Of a DNA stretch of 64,000 nucleotides, positions 21,657-31,285 are shown piece after piece. A program made the translations under genes and the position numbers. Position 1 is the first letter of the stretch. The number at the start of each line of letters is the position of its first letter. The notes under the pieces were generated by a model. It was not told the DNA's origin, did no database searches, and saw only the letters and a list, made by a program, of their open reading frames with translations. Origin of the DNA: Didymella arachidicola (lineage: Eukaryota > Ascomycota > Dothideomycetes > Pleosporales > Didymellaceae); NCBI GenBank assembly GCA_016630955.3, contig CM049989.1, positions 1,116,001 through 1,180,000 on the forward strand, written 5' to 3'.

Positions 21657-23380
21657 CTACTCCTGCTTGTTCAAGTTGTTCTGGCCGACCTTCTTGTAGA
21701 TCTGGGCACCATCCAGGAGGCGGCGCTCCTCGTTCTTGCGGCCGTTGACAAAGTCAGGGTAGTTGAGAGTAAGTTCTACAGCACCGTTGACGATGGCGTC
21801 GACAGCCTCGACACCCAACATGAATGAGTGGTCCTGGTTGCCGACCTCGTAACGCCATGAGCCAAAGCGACCGCGCGAGTAGATGCCCTTGTCCTGGAGA
21901 GCAGGGAGCAGCTTTGTGAGAACGCCCTCACGCTCGAGCGAAGGTGTGGGGTAACCGTGGTCGAAGCGGCGGTGGTAGGTGGAAACGATCTCGTCATCGG
22001 GCTTGATCATCTCGGTGTTGATGAGACCCTGGATGCAATCCTTGAGCATGTTCTCCTGATCAACAGGCTTCATGCTGGATTCAGAAACCTCCAGCATGAT
22101 TGACCAGTAAGGCCCCTCCTGAGGCTCAGAAGACTTGGGCTTGGAGCCGTTGGCAAGCTGCTGTGTAGCCAACTTGACATCCTTCTGGGGCTGGTTGTAG
22201 GGTGAATAGTTGGAGAAGATGGTCGCACGGTAGAAGGGGCAATCGTCTTCGGGGAAGTACAGCCAGCACTTGTCGCCAATGCGCTCGGGGCGCTCGCCAC
22301 GTAGACCAACACCAATGACGTGGGTGCTAGAGTAGAACAGGTCCTTGCTGAGAGCCTGCAGCTCCTTATCGCCCATGGTGTCAACAAGCTGGTCAACAGC
22401 CATGGTGTTGATGAGCTTCTCGTACTTGATAGTACGGCCGTCCTTCAAGACGACCTTCTTGGCATCCGCATCAACCTTTGTGACTGTGCTGTTCTCGCCG
22501 TAGCTGGTCTTCTCCTTCGGGAGAGTGTTTGCGACAGCGATCCAGATACCGCCAGTTCCGTCCTTGGCGGGGAACTTAAAGGTGGCATTGGGGCCCCAGT
22601 TGCCAGCGGTCTTGTTGTGGATGATGTTGTTGATGACACCCTTGACATTGGGGGCAGCGACACGCTCGCCGAGCCATGCGCACTGCATCTTGGTGGTGGG
22701 GACGGCCCAGACCTTGTAGTTGTAGGGCCTCATGAAGAGGTCGGCGATGCCAACACCCATTTGTCGCAGAATCCACTCGTCGAAGTCTTTGGGCTTTGTA
22801 TTGGCAACGCGAGCCTCCAAGGCGGCGTCAATCAGACCGTCGACACATTTCGCCTGATCGTCCTTGTTCAACATGGACAAATTGTTTTGGAAGGGGTATG
22901 GGACCCACTGCTCCTTGCAGCGGACGTAAGAGATACGCTGGTGTGTGAACCAGTCGTCCTCCTTGGGGAGAGCCTCGTCGATAACGTCGTCGAAGTACTT
23001 GTAGTGGGAGAAGATGACATGGCCACCGACATCGTAAAGCTACGGCAGTATTAGACTCGAGTCTGTAATGATACCATTGGCGTCTGGGATACTCACGAAG
23101 CCCTCAGGTGTGGTGTCGGTAGAGGCCAGACCTCCAGGGATCGGGTTCGAGTCGACAATCAACCATGAGGGGCCATCCTGCTGCTTGTTAGCATTTGCAC
23201 CACTACATGAATAATGTGCCCTCGACATACAATCTGGTTGAGACGCTTTGCTGCTCCTAGGCCGGTAGGACCAGCACCAATAACGAGCACATCGACGTTG
23301 CTGCGCGGTTGTCAGTTCGACCCTGGCGGGGGACCTGCGGGGAGGCGGTGAACGTACATTTCCTCCTTGTTGAATACCAT
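21657..23380 (-). CDS. glfA: UDP-galactopyranose mutase
   Basis: A 518-residue flavoenzyme that interconverts UDP-galactopyranose and UDP-galactofuranose, the donor for galactomannan and Galf side chains. Exons are 23380-23358, 23300-23231, 23177-23097 and 23039-21657. The N-terminal FAD-binding motif is VLVIGAGPTGLGAAKRL (GxGxxG at residues 16-21), followed by GGLASTDTTPEGFLYDVGGH, the fungal UGM hallmark. Later blocks include RPYNYKVWAVPTTKMQCAWLGERV, STHVIGVGLRG and GRFGSWRYEVGNQDHSFMLG. Intron 2 ends in three tandem acceptors (AAG CAG CAG). The last restores the family sequence LNQIDGPSW; either other choice would insert one or two Gln. It diverges from a nucleotide-sugar transporter at 25000, its probable pathway partner. 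Confidence 0.95.
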
Positions 23381-24999
23381 CTTGCCTTGGAGGATCTCTT
23401 GGAAACTGGGAACTCTTTTCAATGTTTGGCGGGCGTAGTTCAACATTCACTCGGCGATCGAGCAGGTGTTATGGCAATTGAACAGTCGGCAGGTGGAGCA
23501 GTGGCCAAACGCCTGGGCGTAGTGTGAAATATAGCTGCCTCCGATAAAACAAGCGCGCCAAGGATCAGTGTTGATGGGAGGTATTAGGGCGGGTCCAGGG
23601 TGTGCACCGCTCTCGGGCCAGCATCCAGCTTGGGGGGGCAGCAGCTGCATCCGCCAGAAAAGGGGCTCTGCACATCAATCGCTTGCTCGCAGGGCCTGTC
23701 AGCGTGGGCACACTGATTGGCTGCTGGGCCGTCATCGATGCTGCGTGCTGGCAGCTGTCTCGAGTGTCTCGAGCGCTGTCTGAGGACTGTGGTCTCTGTG
23801 TCGCCACACATTGTGCGGGTTCCCTTGGACGCGGGCCTCAAACATGGCCGAATGAAGCAACATGGAAGGCTCGAGGCTCGCAGTTTCACGTCCACAATGG
23901 GAGCACGCAGCAGCAGATGGACGACGCACCATGTTCGTACGCTGATTGCCGCTGGCAGTGCAACCCAGCATTTCAACTGTGTATTGCGCATTCGATCCTC
24001 GAGACGACGACATGCATGACCCCTTTTGCCGGCCTCGGGAGGCTCTGCGGCAGTCTGGCACTGGCCAGCCAGCATGCAGCATCACGATTCACGATGTGCT
24101 CCCCTGCAATCAGCGCGTTCGCCAGGGAGCTGTCTACCGCATCTATGCGAGGGAGCACATGTTGCAGGCCCGCAAAGCTTGACCGTTTACGAGGGCTGCA
24201 ATTGCACCAGCAAAACCAGGTGTACAGATGCCATCTCGGGGGCCGGGATATTTCGCCGCTTGATGATGCATTGCAAAAGCAGACCCGCCTCCGACGCGTA
24301 CTCAATGACATGTGGTGTTGCTGGGCACAGAGCCATCCGTGAGCCAGCCATGATTTGCGAGAATGTGTAAAACTCGGCGCAGATTGGCTGTCCACTTGCG
24401 GGAAATGCTTGCGCGTACGCCCACGGCAGATCTGTTTCACGTCGCCTCTGGCGCGCAAGCAGCCGTGCTGGTCCCGTCAATCCTCATCTGGCAGGCACTG
24501 TGGTGTGCAGCATGAACCAAGGCTTCTCGAATTTTTTCCCTGGGCAACGGCGCATCCCTACTCTAACTGAGTCTAACCGCGTCCCCTGTGTGACGCTCAT
24601 ACAGAAAGGCGTGGTGATTTCCGCTCCGCTCGCACCCCTAGCGCGCCTGTCTACACGTCCCAACAACTGGGGTGCCTCGATGCATTTAGCATTATTCATT
24701 AGCACGTTTGGTGGCCTGCGTCTTTATATCCAGCCTCCCTCCTGTGCGCGCTGACTGTGTACACAAGAAACACAACTCTTCAGTGCAGCCTGTGTGACGC
24801 CTTGTGCATCGTTGCTCCCCTTTGCGGCGAGACCCTTCCACGCTCCCACCACCAGATCGCGCCGAGTGCCCACCGGCGTTGACGTTCCCATTCGACGTTC
24901 CCAGCGCAGTGACCACCTTCTTTTGGCCTCGATAATCGACTGCGCTCGACGACACCTCTCCTCAGCCGTTCACTACTCAACACCACACACTTAGCCAGC
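23381..24999. promoter_or_regulatory. 1.6-kb divergent region between UGM and transporter genes
   Basis: The probable bidirectional promoter of the UDP-Galf gene pair. Frames of 160-246 codons are open on both strands at about 23.6-24.5 kb. They overlap one another and match no family, so I treat them as non-coding. A hidden gene cannot be fully excluded given the length. Confidence 0.5.
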
Positions 25000-26427
25000 A
25001 TGTCTCAAGACGAGAAGGTCCGTTCCTCGGCGGACGCAGCCCGCGACACCGCGCTGCCTGTCCTGCCGACAGTGAACCCAGACGCACCCACGCCGAAGCC
25101 AAATGCGCCGGCCTCCTTTCACCCTGCTGTCTACGTTGCGTATGTGGGAGCCCTTCTGCAGCATTGAGGGCATTTGCTGACGCCGCGCAGAACATGGATC
25201 ACTCTCAGTTCGAGCACAATCGTTTTCAACAAGTACATTCTGGACACTGCGAAGTTCCGTACGTCACTACTGCCCGCATCGTCTTGAGCGCCAGCTAACG
25301 ACTGTGGCAGACTTCCCCATCTTCCTCACAACATGGCATTTGGTCTTCGCGACCATCATGACCCAGATCCTCGCCCGCTTCACCACCATCCTCGACTCTA
25401 GAAAGAAGGTGCCCATGACTGGCAAGGTGTACCTCCGTGCCATTGTGCCAATTGGTCTCTTCTTCAGTCTGAGCTTGATCTGCGGTAACCAGGCATACTT
25501 GTACCTGAGTGTTGCATTCATCCAGATGCTCAAGGTGCGTGGAGACTAGATTGAGATAACAGAGGTCACAAACTAATATTGACAGGCTACGACTCCCGTC
25601 GCCGTCCTGCTCGCAACCTGGGGCATGGGAATTGCACCCGTCAACCTGAAGGTTCTCGGCAACGTCTCCTTCATTGTTCTCGGTGTCGTCATTGCGTCAT
25701 TTGGCGAGCTCCAGTTCGTCATGGTCGGTTTTCTCTTCCAGGTTGCTGGTATCGTCTTCGAAGCTACCCGCCTGGTCATGGTTGAGCGCATTTTGAGCTC
25801 GAAGGAGTTCAAGATGGACCCCCTTGTCTCGCTGTACTACTACGCCCCCGCTTGCGCCGTCATGAACACCATGGTTCTGATCTTCACCGAGCTGCCCCAG
25901 CTTACTATGAACGACATCAACCGCGTCGGCGGTCTCACTCTATTCGCTAACGCCGGGGTTGCTTTTCTTCTCAACGTCTCCGTTGTCTTCCTGGTATGTT
26001 TGACACTCATGCCAGATCTCTGCAGAGCTAATAGAACACGCAGATTGGCAAGACTTCGTCGCTCGTTCTCACACTGTCCGGTGTTCTCAAGGACATTCTC
26101 CTCGTCCTCGCTTCCATGTTCCTTTTCCGCGACCCCGTTACTCTTCTCCAAGCTTTCGGATACAGCATTGCGCTCGGTGGTCTTATCTACTACAAGCTTG
26201 GTGGCGAGAAGCTGAAGGAGGCTATCAGCGCCGGCGGCATGAAGTGGGCCGAATTTGGCCAGAACCGCCCTGCTACCCGCAAGCTGATTGTCTTTGCCGG
26301 TGTCATTGCTTCCATGTTCATGATCCTCAGCAGTCTTGGTCCCCGCTACGCTCCTGAGCAGACTGGCAAACTCTACAACGGTGTCCAGAGCGGCCTTGGT
26401 CACGTTCTTGGCGAGAAGGGTGCATAA
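25000..26427 (+). CDS. glfB: Nucleotide-sugar transporter (TPT/DUF250 family), probable UDP-Galf transporter
   Basis: A 407-residue multi-pass membrane protein of the triose-phosphate-translocator family. Exons are 25000-25139, 25191-25258, 25311-25534, 25586-25993 and 26044-26427, with all phases consistent. The cytosolic N-terminus (MSQDEKVRSSADAARD) leads to about ten hydrophobic segments. Landmarks are TWITLSSSTIVFNKYIL, FPIFLTTWHLVFATIMTQ, YLSVAFIQMLKATTPVAVLL, FEATRLVMVERIL, and GKTSSLVLTLSGVLKDILLV with the KxxG-type helix YYKLGGEKLKE. Family membership is clear from sequence. Assignment to UDP-galactofuranose rests on its head-to-head position beside UGM, the arrangement known for glfA/glfB and ugmA/ugtA in Aspergillus. 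The protein would sit in the Golgi and carry UDP-Galf inward. Confidence 0.88.
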
Positions 26428-26998
26428 GCCTCTCGCACCCAACAGCGGACGCTGAGGATTTAAACTGCATATCTGGTTATACTTCTTCCATGTTTTTCTA
26501 TCCTGTTTTTGGGGTGGGCTTGGGACGACTTGGGGGTTCTAGTGTTTGCAAGCATAGAAAAGCGGGCTCTTGTGAGCTCCATGTACGAGGCACCGATTTT
26601 GAGATGTTCTTCCGTTTGCAATCATTTCCAAAGTTCAACGCATGTCAAGGGGTAATGAGGCGAATGGATGAGAACTATACGCCGTATACATAGACTTCAC
26701 AGTGCAGTGTGTCCCCGGAGGATTTGGATCAGGTACATACTACTTAATGGGAATGGACTATGACACATGCTTCCAACGCTCACGGTGTGGTGTGTGCGCG
26801 CAGGTTAACACGAGATCTATTTGAAATATCGCGTGGTTCCTCTGACTCAAGCTTAACTTCACCAGCACAACCCACTACTACTTTGAGGAAGGTCAAAACT
26901 GTGTCCTGAGGTCCCATTCTCCCTCCGAACGATGTAGGACTTGACCTGGCGCAATATCAAGTTGTTCATTCCGACATCGACTACCACTCTCCTGTCGT
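26428..26998. other. Convergent 3' intergenic region
   Basis: The 3' flanks of the transporter and ADE2. A TGACTCA at 26843 lies between two 3' ends and is not read as a promoter element. Nothing else is seen. Confidence 0.5.
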
Positions 26999-28705
26999 CT
27001 ATTTGCCCATGCTGGTGAGGTACTGCTCCCAACCCTTCTCCAACAAATCGCCATCCTTCCTCAGCACTTCCTTCTCGTTCCCTTCCATCCACACCCTCAG
27101 CCTCTCCCTAACGTCCTCGTCACTCGCCCCTAATATTCTCACCGCTAACAACGCCGCATTCGTGCTGTTGTTGATACCCACCGTAGCGACCGGCTCGCCT
27201 CGCGGCATCTGCGTCATGCTCACCAAGCTGTCCCAGCCATCCATATGGGTGGCCTTGACAGGGAGTCCAATGACAGGCAACTGAGTCCAGGACGCACACA
27301 TGCCGGGCAGATGGGCGGCGCCGCCTGCCGCACCAATGATGACGCGGATGCCATTCGAAGCAGCGGACTTGGAGTACTCGCGCAGCCAGTCAGGCGTGCG
27401 GTGCGCAGACGTAATGCGTGTTGTGAATGGGATTTGCAGCTTTTCGAGGATCTGGAGGCCGGCTTTTAGCACGGGCAGGTCGGAGTCGGAGCCCATAATT
27501 ACGCCCACGAGTGGCTGCTGGCCCTGTGAGCCTGTGGTCTTGGAGCCGAGTGCTTTGCCTTTTTGTTCATCGACGAAGTCTACGAGGGGTTGGATGGCTT
27601 GCTCTGCCTCGTGGAGTGTCGGGCGGGTGATGGTCAGGTGACCCATCTTACGGCCGGGACGAGAGTCGCCCTTACCGTAGAGGTGGATGGAAGCGTCTGA
27701 ATTCTCGAGCGCAAATTGGGCAACCTTCTTGTCGGAGTCGGGCGTAGCTGCGCCCAGGATGTTGAGCATGATTGCAGGCTCCTTGAGGCGAAGCTGGTAT
27801 GGCTTGATGGGGATGTCCAAGATGGCACGGAGGTGAGCATCGTACTGTGAAATTGGGCAAGCCTCGATGGTGTAGTGACCGGAGTTGTGTGGACGAGGAG
27901 CGATCTCGTTGATAAGGAGAGAGTCGTCCTTGAGCAGGAACATCTCCACACCGAAGACGCCCTTGCCCTCAAAAGCAGCGATGGCCTTCTTGGCGAGGTC
28001 CTGAGCACGCTGAGAGGTATTTGATGAGACGTTGCGAGGGGGGGTGTATGTGAGCTTGCAGATGCTGTCCTCGTGAACTGTTTCGACAGTGGGGAAGGAT
28101 AGGACGCCGTCCTTAGTCTTGACAACCATGACAGCCAACTCCATGCTAAAGTCAGCCCACTTCTCAGCATACATAGGGCGACCACCCAGTGCCTTGATTG
28201 CAGCCTCGATGTCTCCCTCACTCTTGACAACAAAGTTGCCCTTGCCATCGTACGCTTCCGTTTTGCTCTTGAGCATGTATGGGTACCCATACTTAGTTCC
28301 AACCTCTTTCAGCCCCTCTGCTCCTTTCTCCTCCAAATCAATACTTTCAGCGACATCGACTCCATATTGCTTAAGGTGCTCTTTCTGTGCGTACTTGTCC
28401 TTGATGGTACGCAGCGTCCTCCAGCTTGGCTCAACGGTGACCTGCCCCGCTACTTCTTCGAGCATTTGCGTATCAACATGCTCGATTTCTACGGTGACTA
28501 CATCACACTTCTGAGCCAGCTCTTTGACCTTGGCTGCGTCTTTGAAGGATCCCTCGATGTGGCCCTCATGTGCGGATATTTGTTTTGCTGGCGAGTTTGC
28601 GGCATCCAGGACGTTCACTTGAATATTGAGTCTGTTGGCGGCTTCAATGAGCATGCGACCAAGCTGGCCGCCGCCAAGGACACCGACCTTGCGCTGATCA
28701 GCCAT
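26999..28705 (-). CDS. ADE2: Phosphoribosylaminoimidazole carboxylase (PurK-PurE fusion)
   Basis: A 568-residue purine biosynthesis enzyme that converts AIR to CAIR in the cytosol, in a single exon. The N-terminal ATP-grasp PurK part starts KVGVLGGGQLGRMLIEAANR and includes YPYMLKSKTEAYDGKGNFVV and NEIAPRPHNSGHYTIEAC. The C-terminal PurE-type carboxylase domain begins VGVIMGSDSDLPVLKAG (about residue 410) and includes TSAHRTPDWL, IGAAGGAAHLPGM and MPRGEPVATVGI. The start at 28705 (MADQRK) is preferred because the core fold begins immediately. An upstream ATG at 28756 would add 17 residues. The protein is complete, of typical length and intronless, and I see nothing odd in it. Confidence 0.95.
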   Translation of the reverse strand: MADQRKVGVLGGGQLGRMLIEAANRLNIQVNVLDAANSPAKQISAHEGHIEGSFKDAAKVKELAQKCDVVTVEIEHVDTQMLEEVAGQVTVEPSWRTLRTIKDKYAQKEHLKQYGVDVAESIDLEEKGAEGLKEVGTKYGYPYMLKSKTEAYDGKGNFVVKSEGDIEAAIKALGGRPMYAEKWADFSMELAVMVVKTKDGVLSFPTVETVHEDSICKLTYTPPRNVSSNTSQRAQDLAKKAIAAFEGKGVFGVEMFLLKDDSLLINEIAPRPHNSGHYTIEACPISQYDAHLRAILDIPIKPYQLRLKEPAIMLNILGAATPDSDKKVAQFALENSDASIHLYGKGDSRPGRKMGHLTITRPTLHEAEQAIQPLVDFVDEQKGKALGSKTTGSQGQQPLVGVIMGSDSDLPVLKAGLQILEKLQIPFTTRITSAHRTPDWLREYSKSAASNGIRVIIGAAGGAAHLPGMCASWTQLPVIGLPVKATHMDGWDSLVSMTQMPRGEPVATVGINNSTNAALLAVRILGASDEDVRERLRVWMEGNEKEVLRKDGDLLEKGWEQYLTSMGK

Positions 28706-29248
28706 TGTGAGTGTCGAGTTGTGATCAGAGGTAGGAAGAGGCGTGAAGGTACTCAAGCTGATATGACTGCTTTGGGTAAGTCACGAATTGGGGCAAGGTC
28801 GGAGCGTAGGGTCGGTCGATGTGGGGTGCGCGTCAACTAATTTTTCACGGCCCTTTCAACGAAAATAGCGATCCAGCAATGGTTTGGAAAATGCGCAATT
28901 TTTTTTATGCCAGCTAGGTTTGTGAAACCCTTACTTGACTTCTAGGGGCGCGATTGCACGGTTAGCATGAACGTAAACAATTTGACGCACGCATGCATGC
29001 ACTGTCAGGACACGAGTGCTGCCAAAACTATCATGCATTCACTGTGGGGTATAACTTCATGAGAAAATACCATGAGCCTCGAGTGCTCAACGGTATGCGT
29101 CCATTGCATGTACGGACATTGAGTATCTTTTTGTGAACCAGCCGAGAGTTCATGCCAGCCGTGATGCACGCTTCGTAAATCAATTCCCATGACCGTGACC
29201 ACGCCAGCAACCCAGACAAATCGTTCCATCTCAAGCTCAAGCAATTGC
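28706..29248. other. ADE2 promoter and RPL18 3' flank
   Basis: 543 bp between two minus-strand genes. A T-rich tract near 28900 and otherwise unremarkable sequence. Confidence 0.5.
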
Positions 29249-29979
29249 TTAGACCTTAAAACCCCTGGACCTTCTGCGACCACGAGCGCGCTCGAACTTG
29301 CGGCCCTTGGACTCGATGTAGGGCTTCTTGTTGGAGTGAGGACCGAAGCCGAAGTGCTTGACGGCCTCACGGGAGTTCTTGGGTCCACGGAGCAGGACAG
29401 TGTTGGCACCAGTGGGGAAACGGGTGGCAACCTCGTCGATGGTGAGGACCTCACCGCCAGCCTTCTCAATGCGGGCGCGGGCCGAGGCGGTGAAGCGCAG
29501 GGCAGCGACGGAGAGCTTGGGGAGCTCGAGGAGGCGGTTGTCGTCGGTGACGGTACCGACAACGACGATGGTCTTGCCCTCGTTGTTCTTCGCGTTGGCC
29601 TTGTTGGCGGAGGTAGCGATGATCTTGGAGAGGGAGACGGGAGGGCGGTTAATCTTGGACATCATAAGACGGCGGAGGACAACCTTGTTGAAGGGAGCGT
29701 CGGTACGGCCTGTGTCGCTGTTAGCCCACCAATTCCACCTCGTGCGCGCTTGTTTGGGAATTGTACTTACGGGCAAGGAACTTGTACAGACGAACCAACA
29801 GCTTAACGTAGGGGTTGGTCGACTTAGGGACCTCTGTATACTCGTCAACCTCCGCTCTCGCGAATTTTCATGTTTGCGTCCAGAGGACAGCTTCGCCAGC
29901 GCTTGCGCGCCGACTCGACGGGGGTTCACATACTGCGGTGCCCGTCTCGAACATGGTGGCGGTCGAGATCAATTCCCAT
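29249..29979 (-). CDS. RPL18: 60S ribosomal protein L18 (eL18)
   Basis: A 189-residue large-subunit ribosomal protein in three exons: 29979-29934, 29833-29771 and 29709-29249. The start gives MGIDLDRHHVRDGHRKVP. The spliced product continues NPYVKLLVRLYKFLARRTDA and then PFNKVVLRRLMMSKINRPPV. Further blocks are TIVVVGTVTDDNRLLELPKL, FTASARARIEKAGGEVLT, and the basic tail ERARGRRRSRGFKV. The introns are 99 and 61 nt with GTATGT and GTAAGT donors. Two introns close to the start codon are usual for fungal ribosomal-protein genes. Long open frames on the opposite strand (29189-29984) are shadows of its biased codon use. Confidence 0.95.
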
Positions 29980-30409
29980 CTTGACTGATTTTGCTGGTGT
30001 TAGTAAAAAAGACGGATGAGAAAGGTCGCAAGATCGAAGTCCGTCACCTGGAAAGCACGAACGAAGCGAATTTCGAGTGGGCTCTAGCGCCTCGCTAATG
30101 TGCACGTGACTTTGTCGCGAGACCCACGCCGGGGGCATCGACTCCCCGAGTATAGATCTGGACAATCCGCGGCAGGCTTCCTGAATAGAGCCAACTTCCA
30201 CTCGCCTCCTGAAAGCACTGATTAGTGGTTCTTGTCTTGGCAATTTGAGGAATGAGCTTTTCTATCTGTGCAGCTGAGCTGTGCTCAACATGTTAATGTA
30301 CTGCGCGTTTACATCTACAACACTGCAACTAGTAATCGTTCTACTAATTGAGTATAAGCAGTGAAACACTCAGTCGTGAACAAGTGAGTCCGTCGATCAC
30401 ATTTGATGC
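29980..30409. other. RPL18 promoter and 3' flank of the pseudogene
   Basis: 430 bp of non-coding sequence. No motif is claimed. Confidence 0.45.
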
Positions 30410-30821
30410 TCACTGCAGTCTTCCCAAGTTTCTCTGCAGCGTCTCCCAGTTCGTCCCTGGACCATTGTTGAACATGAACACAGCAATCGGGCTCAATCTC
30501 CTGCACGCGTCCACCAAACTTTCAAACAATGCTGTCTGCGGCGGGATGAGCCTTAATCCAGAGCCGATCATGATCCCATCGAAATGCTGCGAGCGAAGCT
30601 TGTTTTCGATCCACTCAAGCCCAGCCTCCGTATCGGCATCATGGATCTGAAAAAGAAGTAACATCAAAGCCTGCGTCGCGGATCTTAGTCTTGTCTGCGG
30701 TGACGGCGGCTTGAATCTGGTCGGGCGTGCCGAATTGCTAGCGAAAGTAATCTGGAATGTCGGCATGAACGACTAGCCCAGTGACGAGGATTTTGAGCTG
30801 TGCGGTGGATCGTGCGGGCAT
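30410..30821 (-). pseudogene. Disabled gene of an uncharacterised fungal family
   Basis: The minus strand starts ATG at 30821 and reads ARSTAQLKILVTGLVV, then HADIPDYFR, and meets an in-frame TAG at 30740-30738. Beyond it the same frame continues protein-like (QFGTPDQIQAAV) to GFDVTSF. There one extra base in a T5 run (plus-strand A run 30650-30654) shifts the frame. The adjoining frame carries on FQIHDADTEAGLEW, then FDGIMIGSGLRLIPPQTALF and MFNNGPGTNWETLQRNLG to the TGA at 30412-30410. This block resembles a small conserved fungal protein family of unknown function. Two independent lesions indicate a pseudogene. Sequence decay is low, so inactivation looks recent. The T-rich stretch ending CAG also resembles a splice acceptor, but splicing there would not remove the stop unless the intron began before it. 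Confidence 0.6.
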
Positions 30822-31285
30822 CGTGACTGGCAGACCATGTTATACTTGAAGCGTTTTGCTGCAGACAGATAGACGTGCACACCGAAATACCTACCTGTTA
30901 CATTTATGCGGATGCACTTTCTGCTTCCTACGGACGCATTGCATTGCTCTCGCGATCATTTAGGTCCGAACACCGAGCTGTAGCTGCTATGAACGACTGT
31001 CCCCACTTGAACTCATCACGGATCTATCAAGAACCCGGAAAGCGGCGTGTGATAATCCAGTGTGGTCTTATCAGATGGAACTTCCAGATCATCCAGATCA
31101 ACAGCTTTGTCACACAACGTCACGATCCAGAACCATACCGATGCGTGCCAAGTCTAAATTGCTTACATTGCAGTAACAATGAATGGATCTCATGTAGACT
31201 CGATTGACGTTGCCATGAGCTCTGACAAGACACCTCTGCATGTTTGCTAACATCTCTGCCAGTTCGGCTAACAAGTCGTTTTACT
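30822..31285. other. Intergenic between pseudogene and TFIIIC gene
   Basis: A plus-strand frame at 30875-31207 has no recognisable feature, and I do not call it a gene. Confidence 0.4.

Noticed and set aside
22320..23054. A 244-codon plus-strand frame
   Set aside because: Antisense shadow of the UDP-galactopyranose mutase gene.
23602..24342. A 246-codon plus-strand frame in the UGM/transporter spacer
   Set aside because: It overlaps open frames on the other strand, has random-looking composition and no motif, and would sit in the presumed bidirectional promoter.
26843..26849. A TGACTCA (Gcn4-type) site
   Set aside because: It lies between two convergent 3' ends, so a promoter role is unlikely.
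29189..29984. Two long plus-strand frames
   Set aside because: Antisense shadows of RPL18, produced by its strong codon bias.
30640..30670. Reading the T-rich CAG in the pseudogene as a splice acceptor
   Set aside because: It would remove family-like codons (GFDVTSF) and would not remove the upstream TAG unless the intron began before it, and no convincing donor was found.
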